The notes below the pieces were generated by a model that made no database searches, was not told the origin of the DNA, and worked only from the letters and a program-made list of their open reading frames with translations. From positions 808,501-872,500 of the forward strand of contig OX387603.1 in assembly GCA_947568835.1 (NCBI GenBank): a DNA stretch of 64,000 bases, given 5' to 3'. Positions 48,501 to 60,500 of the stretch are shown one piece after another. Source of the stretch: Protonemura montana (Eukaryota; Arthropoda; Insecta; Plecoptera; Nemouridae). The number at the start of each line of letters is the position of its first letter. Positions within the stretch are counted from its first letter, which is position 1. The position numbers and the translations under genes are program-made.

Positions 48501-51500
48501 TGAAACAAATGACAATCAAGAAGTCGTGAAGTTTTCGAGCGCGCACGTGTTTTCTTTCTCTTTTTATTCGCAAAGTTCCGACTTCATTTTGTGAATTGCG
48601 TCTGTTTTGTTTTGTTGTCAGCGCGCTGTTGCCTAGCGACGACTCTGGAGGAGGGGGAGGGGGTGGGGGGTCAGTGCCTCCTGGACTCAGCGAGTACGGC
48701 TTCCGTCGAGTCTCCGGGGAAACGCAGCCGCGAGCTGAAGACATAGAACAGGTACCAACCTAACCTCACCTAACCTCTCAAACATTGATGCCTGAACCCT
48801 GATCTCTACCTGTCGCGAGTGTTGCTCTTACCAATTGAGCTACTTGGACCCCGATCTTCACCTGTCGCGGGTGTTGCTCTAACCAATTGAGCTACTTGGA
48901 CCCCGATCTCCACCTGTCGCGGGTGTTGCTCTAACCAATTGAGCTACTTGGACCCCGATCTCCACCTGTCGCGGGTGTTGCTCTAACCAATTGAGCTACT
49001 TGGACCCCGATCTCCACCTGTCGCGGGTGTTGCTCTAACCAATTGAGCTACTTGGACCCCGATCTCCACCTGTCACGGGTGTTGCTCTAACCAACTGAGC
49101 TTCTTGGACCCCGATCTCCACCTGTCGCGGGTGTTCTAACCAATTGAGCTACTTGGACCCCGATCTCCACCTGTCGCGGGTGTTGCTCTAACCAATTGAG
49201 CTACTTGGACCCCGATCTCCACCTGTCGCAGGTGTTGCTCTAACCAATTGAGCTACTTGGACCCCGATCTCCACCTGTCGCGGGTGTTGCTCTAACCAAC
49301 TGAGCTTCTTGGACCCCGATCTCCACCTGTCGCGGGTGTTGCTCTAACCAATTGAGCTACTTGGACCCCGATCTCCACCTGTCGCGGGTGTTGCTCTAAC
49401 CAATTGAGCTACTTGGACCCCGATCTCCACCTGTCGCAGGTGTTGCTCTAACCAATTGAGCTACTTGGACCCCGATCTCCACCTGTCGCGGGTGTTGCTC
49501 TAACCTAACCTATCAAGCTTGTGCCTGCAGACCAAGGTTGGGTTGGTGAAGTTCCTCGCGCTCGGTGTTCTCTCGGACTCCGAGGTCCTCGTGCCGCTAG
49601 CGGTCGCCTCCGCAGACACCAGGTTCAGTGTTGCTAACGCGGCTGATACACACCTCAAGAAAATCATCGGGTTGGTACTCATTCAGATGTCGAGTTAATA
49701 AGTGCTTTGTTATTGTTCTTCCCTATCTCCTGTCTGGCTTAAAATATTTAAACAAATTTTAAAACAAATTTTTTTTCTATTTTTTATCCAATTTTTTACG
49801 ACAGGTAGAAAACGTCAAATCAAAGGCATTCAAGTTCAACTTGATTATGCCAAACCATTTTCTGTCTTTATGATTGTTTTTAGACTCAAGTCTACTTGAT
49901 GTAAACTTAGCACTAGTTTTAACAAAAACTATTTCAACTGGGTTTTGAATGCTAAGTGAAGAACAACTGAATTTCCCAACGTTTTGTAACTTGTACCTGT
50001 TACTTTATCAAGGGTAAGAGCAGTTCTGAGCGTTTTTTTTTTATATTTCATATTCCAAATGCCAGCTTCCTTTCTCTTCTACTTCATTCCATCTCTTCTT
50101 CATTTCTTCTTTCTTTCTCTTCATTCGATTTGCAAAACTGTCATCTGTAAATATGTATTTTTATTTTCATTATTACCTTTATTATCATTATCATCTCTAT
50201 AATATTTCACCCCTACCAATATTATTTGCCTACACTAAAGTTAGCCTGACGTTGCCCATACTTGTATACTGTACTTGTCACGGACAATACAATACAATCT
50301 CTCATATCGCCAACCTAACCGTACTTCTGTCTCACGTTGACAGTGGCTTGGAGTGGACCCGCGTGGCGTTGACGACGCCGTTGTTGCGTTTGTTTCTCGG
50401 CGGGTCGCGAGAGGAGCCGCAACAGCGTCGCGTTGCTGCCAACACGAGGATCCGACTCAAGCTCATGCCGTTGATTCTACGAGCTCGGGGACCTGCGATT
50501 GTCTTCCCAGAGTGCATACAGGTGGGAACCTAACATAACCTTATTTTATATTTATTATTTATTCCATGTCAATTCAACCAATTTTTTTGGAAAATTGACT
50601 GTCACCTCTCAGAAATCGATCAAACTTGGTAGGAAAGCTGAGAAAATGTAGAAAAGGTCGAATTGAAAAAAAAACTTAAAAATATAAAAACTACCCTTCA
50701 TGTACAAACATCCCCTAAATTGAGAAGAGAAAAGATTTACCCGACTTTTAACTTGACAAAAATTTAACAAAACATCACCAAAGAACTGATTAAGTTTATG
50801 TGAAAGTTTTGTGATGGAACTCGCTAAAGTTTTTCAGAGATTTGTAAAATCAAAATAGTAATTAAAAAGATAATAGGGGTAGAAAAAATAAAAAGGGGGA
50901 AGGGGGGGATTTTTACTTTTTTTTAAACGAAATTTATGTTTTATGAAACAAAATTTCAATACCTTTCATACGAATTTGTTTCATTAATCTATCTTATCTA
51001 CAGCCGACGCAATTTGAGAAAGAAAAAATACGCGTGTACCCAAAAATTCAGTGCCGTTTCGAGGCCGTACCGGGCGAACTATTTGACTTAGAGGCAAACA
51101 AAACAATAAGTCAACAAGAGAAACGATGTCATCATCATCCTACCAAGTTTGATTGATTTCTGAGAGGTGACAGTTTTTTGATCGATTGATTTGACATGGA
51201 ATGATCCTATATCCTGTCAACATAACATCGTTTTAAAAGTTTTTATGGAAAAAAAAAAAAATTTAATAACTTTCCAGGTGGGGTTTTATTAATAGCCAAG
51301 AAAAACATGGGGAAGATAGCAGGGTTTTTTTTTTAATTTTTATAAAAATTATAATAAAGTGTATGTATGTTTTGCTTTCTGTTTTGTCAGGTGATCTTCG
51401 ACTGTCTGTACGGGTCGATGACCAACGCTCGACTAAAGAACATGGCGCTGCAGTTTGCAATGCTCGTCATAGACAAGTTAGTGTTGCCAACTTAACAAAA

Positions 51501-54500
51501 CTAACTTGTAAATAATATCATCACATTGTCACCAACTTTATTACCGAAGCAACATTCAACCAACACGTTTTTGTTACCAAGACGACCACTTTCAAGTCAA
51601 CTTCATTTTTAAAAGTGCCTAAAAATATTTAAAAAAAAATTCAATTTACATACTTACAATTATTTATTATTTATTAATTTTTTTATTTAATTCTTTTAAT
51701 TTTCCACAATTTTTCAGATATTTTAAACAAATAGAATACAAACAAAAATGCTAAGGTGAACAATTCCACATAAGATATTCTTGTGTTTGGTCTTGTTAAC
51801 AAAAATATATGTTTGTGTTACTATACTATATTACTAATATTAAAAAAACTTAATGTTAGTTTGTTTAAGATTAAAGATCAGAAGATTAGAATTATTACAT
51901 ACCTACATACATTGCATTTTCTAAGGTATTGCGTTACCTTTGCGACAAAAAATCGGCACTTTTTTGTTGCCAACACGACCATGTTAACGCTACTTTTGAT
52001 TCGGCTTAGTTTTTAAAATGTGCCCAAAAATCTTCAAAAAAATAAAAAATAAATAAAGTTTAATGCATTTGTGCATTTAGGAAGCTTGAACTTGGTAATT
52101 GTTATAATTTTATGTGGTTCTTTTGTTATTGGAAAATTGTCAGGACTGCTTTTACCCTTGATAAAGTAACAGGTACAAGTTACAAAACGTTGGGAAATTC
52201 AGTTGTTCTTCACTTAGCATTGAAAACCCAGTTGAAATAGTTTTTGTTAAAACTAGTGCTAAGTTTACATCAAGTAGACATGAGTCTGGAAACCATAATA
52301 AAGTTTGATTTGTTCAACTTTGTTAATGTTGTTGATCTTATCATTGCAGTGCTCCGCCGCGGAGCCTGGCTGCTGTCTCCGCCGTGCTCTGCTCGGGACT
52401 CTTGAAGCTGGTAGCGGAGCCCGGCGAGGAACGAGATCTCCGTTCGTTGGCCTTCAGAGCGGTTGGAAAGCTCGGCAATAGACAACCAACTCTCGTCAGC
52501 AAGGACATGGCCCTGCTGCAGACATTCTTTGATGCCCTTAACACGGTAAACAAGACTTGGCATAGATATTGACTTGTTGTCATGGTAACTATATTTGTCA
52601 TAGAATTGGCTATGAATTCTATTGTATGATTTTTACAATATTTTTCGAGTGGAATTTCAAGTGATGGATTTAGACCCGCGAGGGGTGTCAACAGGGGTGA
52701 AATTTCAAGGGAAGTCGAATGCACCCCTCAGATTTTGTCTCCGATTAATATTAAGAGAGTTATTCAAGTTTTAATGTTTAAAATCGATATAGCTGCTAAA
52801 GTATAAGGCTAACGCAAAATCTAATTAGCCCATCGTGTTCGGGGGTGCAAACTACCCCTTAGACCACAGTATGGGCGAATCTTCAAAAATCAAGAAAAAA
52901 CGTAAGGGGTTAGTCCATTGATTTTTTCAATATTTTTCGAGTGGAATTTCAAGTGATGGATTTTGACCCGCGAGGGGTGTCAACAGGGGTGAAATTTTAA
53001 GGCAAGTCGAATGCACCCCTCAGATTTTGTCTCCAATTAATATTAAGGGAGTTATTTAAGTTTTCATTTTGAAAACCAATATAGCGTGAGCTCAATCAAT
53101 ATAGCATAATAAAATTAACAATTAAACGTGATTTTAGTTCTTGTTTTCGCCACCAGGAGGACTCGGTGGAGCGCGGCGCTGTGCGCGAGGCATTGCTCAA
53201 CATGGCCGACGCGTTCGCCTTCGTGCCGCTGCAGGAGGCGGAGCCATCAGAAGGCGGGGCTAAGGTCAGTGAACTTTGCCGACGTTGACTTGGTGACGAG
53301 ATCATCCTCAATGCTTTGTGGAACAATAAATAGACGTCGGGGAACTTTGTCAATGTTTTGATGGCAAACTTGGTTAGATTTATTTGTGGTGTTTAACATA
53401 GCATTGTTTAGACAACGCTCCATGTGGCACTGGTCTAATGGCGTCGGTGAATGAGAGGATGATGATGAACCTAACCTAGTCTAGAAGGGAGGAGGGGAAA
53501 CCCGGTGCCGGCACGTAGCCTACTCCTGTCGAAGACCAAGGGGACCACCGGCTTAACATCCCTTCCGAAGGACGGTACAACGTGAACAACAGGATTCCTC
53601 CACAAATCCATGCTGTCGAGAGGTTGATAAGCAAGGCGAGTGAAGTTGCTGTACTTACTTTCATCCCTACAACCTCTCTCCCGAACAGAACTGGTCATGT
53701 GTATGATGGTCACCCATCCAATACCTGACCCAGCGCAGTGTTGCTTAACTTTCATTCCTACAACCTCTCTCCCGAACAGAACTGGTCATGTGTATGATGG
53801 TTACCCATCCAATACCAGACCCAGCACACACTAGGGTTAGCCTTGGCATATGGATGGGTAAGGGACATGTGAATTAAGGTTTGAAATTTTGGGTTTGCTC
53901 CGAAATCAAACCAATCTTAGCCTGACTTGTAGTGAATGTCTTCCATCCGAGAGCTGATTCCAAGGTTTACGTTGCGCAGGCCAGTCCACTTGATAAGCGC
54001 GCGAGACTGAGCGTAGAAGACGTAGGACGAGACGTTGATTCTCGGCAGCGACTTCTCCGTCAGCTGCTGGCAACGCAGCTTGCGAGCCGCGAACCTGCCG
54101 CGAGGTTCGTAGCGGTACGTTACGCTGCCACCGCGTTCAGCTCCAACGACGAACACGCTCGATACTTGTTGCTGACAGCCACCGCAGACAGGTTGGTCAC
54201 ACATAACCTCACATATTGTTTATTTTATTTGGTTACCAACAAGTTACATGGTAATTGTATGGCCTTTTAGAATAAGTTAAGTTGAATCGTTGAGTGCAGG
54301 TTTTTGGCAGAGAAACAACGTTAATGTTACAGTCTCTGCGTGAAAGATGGCCGCCAAATGACTACCTTACCGACAAAAATGCAGAGTACCGGAACATCAC
54401 GTTAAGTGGAGCCACTGTCGTATGAAATTTAATTTCGATATTTCTTGTAGGTTACTCGCTTTTGAGACTTTTCATGCTCAAAAAATCTCCATCAATGTTT

Positions 54501-57500
54501 ACCTCAACGATTGATAAACACGTAACGATATTAAAAAGCGAGTAACCTACGAAAAATATCGAAATTAAATTTCATACGACAGTGTCTCCACTTAACGTGA
54601 TGTTCCGGTACTCTGCATTTTTGTCGGTAAGGTAGTCATTTGGTGGTCATCTTTCACGCAGAGACTGTTACATTGACGTTGAAACTCTACAGAGAACCTA
54701 CACTCAACGATGCTACCAACGACTACGTCCTAGACTAGGTTAGGTTATGTTCACGATCGTCATCATGGTATTCTAATCCCGCAGCAAGGAGGATGTCGCT
54801 GCCGAGGCGTTGAAGGCCCTCTACGGCAATCCTGGAGATCCTGGACATTCCGAGGAGATCGGAGTCGTTGTTCTGCCCGCGTTCACTGTCATGGCCGCCG
54901 CTGCTGACCGTGCTATTGCTGCCAACCTCGCTCCTGCTGTCATCACTCAGGTAAGTCAACACGATAACATGCACTTATTATAGATGCTCATTTTGAAAAA
55001 GGTAAAAAAAAGTGACATCTTTATATGGCAATATCTTGGTTACCTCTGAATCAATTATTATGTTTTTGGTGTTGTTAGATTGGCAATGCAGTTAGCTACA
55101 ATATTGCCGTCTATGACTTGTTTGATATCTCGCTTAGATTTGTTACTAATCGTGTTTTTATTAAAAATCACGTTTAAATAGATGTTAAAAACAATGAACC
55201 CCTGGGTTTGATTTTTATAAACTTTTGACCCAATAGAAAATTCAGCCAGTTACTATTTTTGTCTAACTTAAGTCTTAAAACTAGCTAATTCTCCAGGACC
55301 ACTGGTTACATTTGCTTTATCTCTCTGAACTGGTTCCGTTTATGGTTAGTTCTTTCAGTTTCTTTGCCTCCTTATGACATAGTACATAAAATTTACTTAC
55401 ATATTTTGCATACATATTTATGTACATTTCACCTTGACATATAATTACATATACATTAATCTAAATGACATATTCTTTGTCTCCTATGACAAATAAAAAC
55501 AACAAACTTGCCTGACATTGTGTGAACCAGTTTGACAGATGGACTCGAATATTGACAGCTGTTTTCAGACATAACCTCCCAGATCTTATGTCCAGATCTC
55601 AGTCAGGTTCAGTCAGGTTCATGTCAACTAAACAAACAACTGCCAGCTAGAGCTTGGCAAAGCAAAATACAGTCATTTAGAATACATTTTAGCCACAAAG
55701 ATGTATCGTATTTGTATTGTAATTTCTTTATTGTTGTCTGCTCATTTGATTTACCCGGGTAAATCAGCTGGCTTTTAATTGAAGTGTACTTGAGTAGATT
55801 GGCTTCATATAATACAATACTTAATGTTTATTTTGCTGCCCTATCATTCATTTATATCAATATATTAATCATTACAACAATAGCTTAAACTCTTCAACAG
55901 TTCCAGACATTTCTATAAGATTTTCTGTTGTATCGTTTCATTCTGGTCTTGTTTTACCTGGAAATGAAAACCTCCCAACGTTTGTGTCAAACCATCTAAT
56001 ATTTTATTTAAATTTATTCTCCAATGAGAGCAAACAAACACACTTTAGTTATATAAATGTGATGTTTTAATATTAAAACATTGTTGTTGAAAAAGGGAAA
56101 AAGTTCAATCATCAATTCTTTGTGAAGTTATCAGTGAAAATACCTCGTGCATTGCAAGCGTTTGCGATTTAAATCAGATTTCACTGAAGTGCATCAATTC
56201 ATCGTCACGGAAACTTGTATCGTGTGAACAATGAAACGTAGCGGCGTCGTCGTCGTCGTGGATACGAATCCAAGTAAAAAAAACACGGACAACGTAATGC
56301 GAAGCCGTGCCAAGAGATGTCAGCACCGAGCGCGTTCTTCGCCGCCGTTCTCGTCGCGCTGTCGTTCTGTTCGTGCGAACGGCCGTCGGATCAGCGGCAG
56401 TCTTTGTACGCGAACGTTCCGGCAGCGAACGCGTTGCCAACTTATGAAAGTTACGACCGGTGGTTGACGGAACCGTTAGAACGGCCGCTTGACGTTCTGG
56501 ATCCCGCGTGGAACGTTGACTACGACTGGAGGAAACCGAACGGATTGGTTCGACGCTCGGAGATGTCGAGCGAAACTTGCTTCAGGAAGACGACCGCGGC
56601 GGCGACGGCAGCGGCGGTAGCGGAACCAATGAAGACGCCCGACTTCAACAAGAAACATCCGAGCAACGAATATCAGGTGCGTGTCACAAAAACTCAACTT
56701 CCCTTTAACAAAAACTATTTCAACTGGGTTTTCAATGCTAAGTGAAGAACAACTAAATTTCCCAACGTTTCGTAACTTGTACCTGTTACTTTATCAAGGG
56801 TAAGAGCAGTCCTGACAATTTTCCAATAACCTTAATTTGTTTCACATAATTGGTTAGTTAGTAAAAAACGCCTATTTGTTCGGGGTCATATTTTCGAGAG
56901 TACAAAATACGTTAGTTTTTAAGTTATTGACCCTGATTATTTTATTTAGATGCATTTAGGAAGCTTGAACTTGGTAATTGTTATAATTTTATGTGGTTCT
57001 TTTGTTATTGGAAAATTGTCAGGACTGCTCTTACCCTTGATAAAGTAACAGGTACAAGTTACGAAACGTTGGGAAATTCAGTTGTTCTTCACTTAGCATT
57101 GAAAACCCAGTTGAAATAGTTTTTGTTAAAACTTGTGCTAAGTTTACATCAAGTAGACATGAGTCTGGAAACAATCAACTTCCCTATCTTCATCTCGTTG
57201 CCGTGACGTTTTCAAAACGTCATCAATTTCGTGGACGTCGATGTATTCTCGACCAATCAAACGAGGCCTGGTTTGGGTGCAGGTGTACTCATCGCCGGCC
57301 CCAGCCTTCGATGCCGGGCCCGGCTTGCCGCCTCCAGGAGGCGGTGAAACAAGGTCGCCACCAAAGTCAACGACCCGAGCGGGTGACACTCAGGTCGTTG
57401 GTGACATCATCGACCAACTCAAGGACATGAGCTCCTCGTCAGCGACAGGTGAGCTCAAGACCTGTCGCAGATTAAATAAAATTAATATATTTAGTAAATA

Positions 57501-60500
57501 AAAAGTCATAAAAAAAACCTGATGTCGCCAGGCGAAGTCCTCCCATTGGCCGACTGCAATCGAGACGGCTCGTGGTACAGCGAGGCAGGAGGAGTCAGAC
57601 TCGATCTAGTAACCGACGGCAACGCCCTGCACGTCCAGGTACCAGCACTGACCAGCACTGACCAGCACTGACCAGCACTTAACCTAACCTAACCTAACCC
57701 AACCTAACCTAACCTGACCTGACCTAACCTAACCTAACCTAACCTAACCTAACCTAACCTAACCTAACCTAACTTAACCCAACCTAACCTAACCTAACCT
57801 AACCCAACCTAACCTAACCTAACCTAACCTAACCTAACCTAACCTAACCTAACCTAACCTAACCTAACCTAACCTAACCTAACCTAACCTAACCTAACCT
57901 AACCTAACCTAACCTAACCTAACCTAACTTAACCCAACCTAACCTAACCTAACCTAACCCAACCTAACCTTACCCAACCTAACCTAACCCAACCTAACCT
58001 TACCTGTCCAGCACTGACCAGCACCTGGCTAATATATTAACGTATCTGATCAACAGGTGATTGAGTCAGTTCCTCCGAGGGAAGGCGTTCTCGCCTGCCG
58101 AGGCTGGAACGTCACAGGTTCCGTTCCGTTCGAAGATCCGCACGCACCGTTCCTGCTCATCGGGGTCAACGACCTCGAGAAGGTGAGCTACGTACGTTAA
58201 GCCGGTGGTCCCCTTGGTCTTCAACAGGAGTAGGCTACGTGCCGGCACCGGGTTTCCCCTCCTCTCTTCTAGGCTAGGTTAGGTATCATCGTCATCATCA
58301 TCCACTCATTCACCGAGGCCATTAGACCAGTGCCGCATGGCCAGATGTCAAAACAGTGCTATGTTAAACACCACAAATAAAGAAATCAGAAAGTTAATTC
58401 TGCAAATGTCTCTCAATTTTGCTTGATATTTCGATTTAATAGAAGTGATATTTTATTGTACTTTCATACGTACATTTCAAAACAGTGCGCGAGACTCAAC
58501 TAGATTTTTTTAAATCCCTTTATTCGTCCAATTACAAAAATATATATGTGTTTGTACAATTATTTAACTTGATATGGGAAGACAGAAAGTGGCGTCGAGG
58601 TTTGAAAGTTGGCTCAAATTATGTAGTACACAAAATATTTGGACTGAATTTAATATGATTAGAATAGATGGAAAGATGGATAGCAAGCATAGGGGGTCCA
58701 AATCAAGCAGCATAGGAGTTGAGAGTTGGAGTTGGAGTTGAGTTGACTTTTATGATGGTTTCCAGACTCATGTCTACTTGATGTAAACTTAGCACTAGTT
58801 TTTACAAAAACTATTTCAACTGGGTTTTCAATGCTAAGTGAAGAACAACTAAATTTCCCAACGTTTCGTAACTTGTACCTGTTACTTTATCAAGGGTAAG
58901 AGCAGTCCTGACAATTTTCCAATAACAAAAGAACCACATAAAATTATAACAATTACCAAGTTCAAGCTTCCTAAATGCATCTAAATAAAATAATCAGGGT
59001 CAATAACTCAAAGATCTTTTCTTAGAAACTGAAATTGTTGAAATCAAATCAAATTAATCACATGCTGAAAGGAAAAAACGTGTTACGCAAACAATGTAAG
59101 GTATAAACGTGCAAATCTGATAAAATCATTCATAATACAAGCAAGATAACAAGTTTAGGATAAAATCTTAATTAAATAATAAGTAATAAGATTACAATTT
59201 GGTTGTTTAATTAGCTTCCCTCTGAGTTGACGACATCTTCCCCTTCATGTCCAGGTGGTGGCCGCGTTCATCGGCCGCTGCTCGCTCTGCGTTGCCCACG
59301 ACGTTGCCCACGAGGTGATAGCGGGCAAGTGGTTGGTGGTCGAGGAAGCCCGGGACTGTCTGTCAATGCTATCAGAGACAGCTGAAGTCCCAGACGTGTT
59401 CCGCAGAGAAAGTTTGCACGCGTTGAAAGCTCATAGACTGGCGCAGCTAAATCTCACCGACTGCTTCCCGTCCACCGAGAGGCACACGACGACCACGAAG
59501 ATGCCTCATCTTCGTCAACAGCATTGCAGGGGCAGACGCAAGCGGCGGGGATGAAGTGGCCGGGACTTGGGCTCGAGATACAATGAAGAGATGCAAGCCA
59601 TATTGCGTTGGCTGGTCTAGAATGATTGGACCAGCATATCTTATGTTTGCTAGTGATTTTAAAACATGATTAAAGTGACTTTATTGTGTTTATTGTGATG
59701 GTCGATGTTAAAGTGCGTTGTAGTTTAACAATCTCTGATTATCAGATTGATTCCGAGAAGATTCAAGAAACAAAAGTTCCCGACAATTTAAACTGTGTTA
59801 AGCTTGCTGCGGACAAAATGACAACCGTTTTACTTTTATATCTCAATTGTTTTGTTTGCTCTCTAAAGACAAAATGGTCCAACCAATTTAATGGCATTTT
59901 TAGGTTAGAATATCTTTCAGATGGATTCTTTATTCTTTATTATTATTTATTTTAATTCTATTCTTTATTTGTATTCTTTCAGATGTATTTTATGTATTAC
60001 TTTCCTCCGCGAGATCCGCGAGGTGGACGTTGATTTACCTTGGAATTGTTTGTTTTGCGCTGGCAGGTGCTGGTTTACCTGCGCAAGTGTCTCTGGGCCA
60101 GCGCAGGAGTGAAAGACTGGCGCAGTTTGCCAGCGCATCCGTGCCAGTACACGCCGGTCGTGGGGAAATATCTTCGTGCGCTGGCGGCTGCAGAGATCGA
60201 CACCAGTACAGGTACGTTGCCAGCGCAATCTTGCCAGCGCAATCTTGCCAGCGCAATCTTGCCAGCGCAATATTGCCAGCGCAATATTGCCAGTACAGAA
60301 AATTTTCGTGACAATTTCGCTGATTTAGAAAGTTTTCAGCTGCATTTTACTGAAAATGTTACCGAATTTTGACATAAAGCAAGAACTTTGATGACAAATT
60401 GGCTAAAATGTCAAGTCTTTTAATGTATTTTTCCACAAATGTTTGATGAAATGTGTAAATGTATGCCAAGTTCCCCCCACGATCTTGACCAAGTTTATAT

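Noticed and set aside
48798-49505. CRISPR array
   Set aside because: Direct repeats without distinct spacers in an insect intron; no associated genes.
53932-53979. ECM29 exon 11 starting earlier, at 53965
   Set aside because: In frame and possible, but the acceptor GTTGCGCAG at 53979 is better placed; both options are noted in the gene entry.
57679-58004. True chromosome end
   Set aside because: The telomere motif is flanked on both sides by exons of the same gene.
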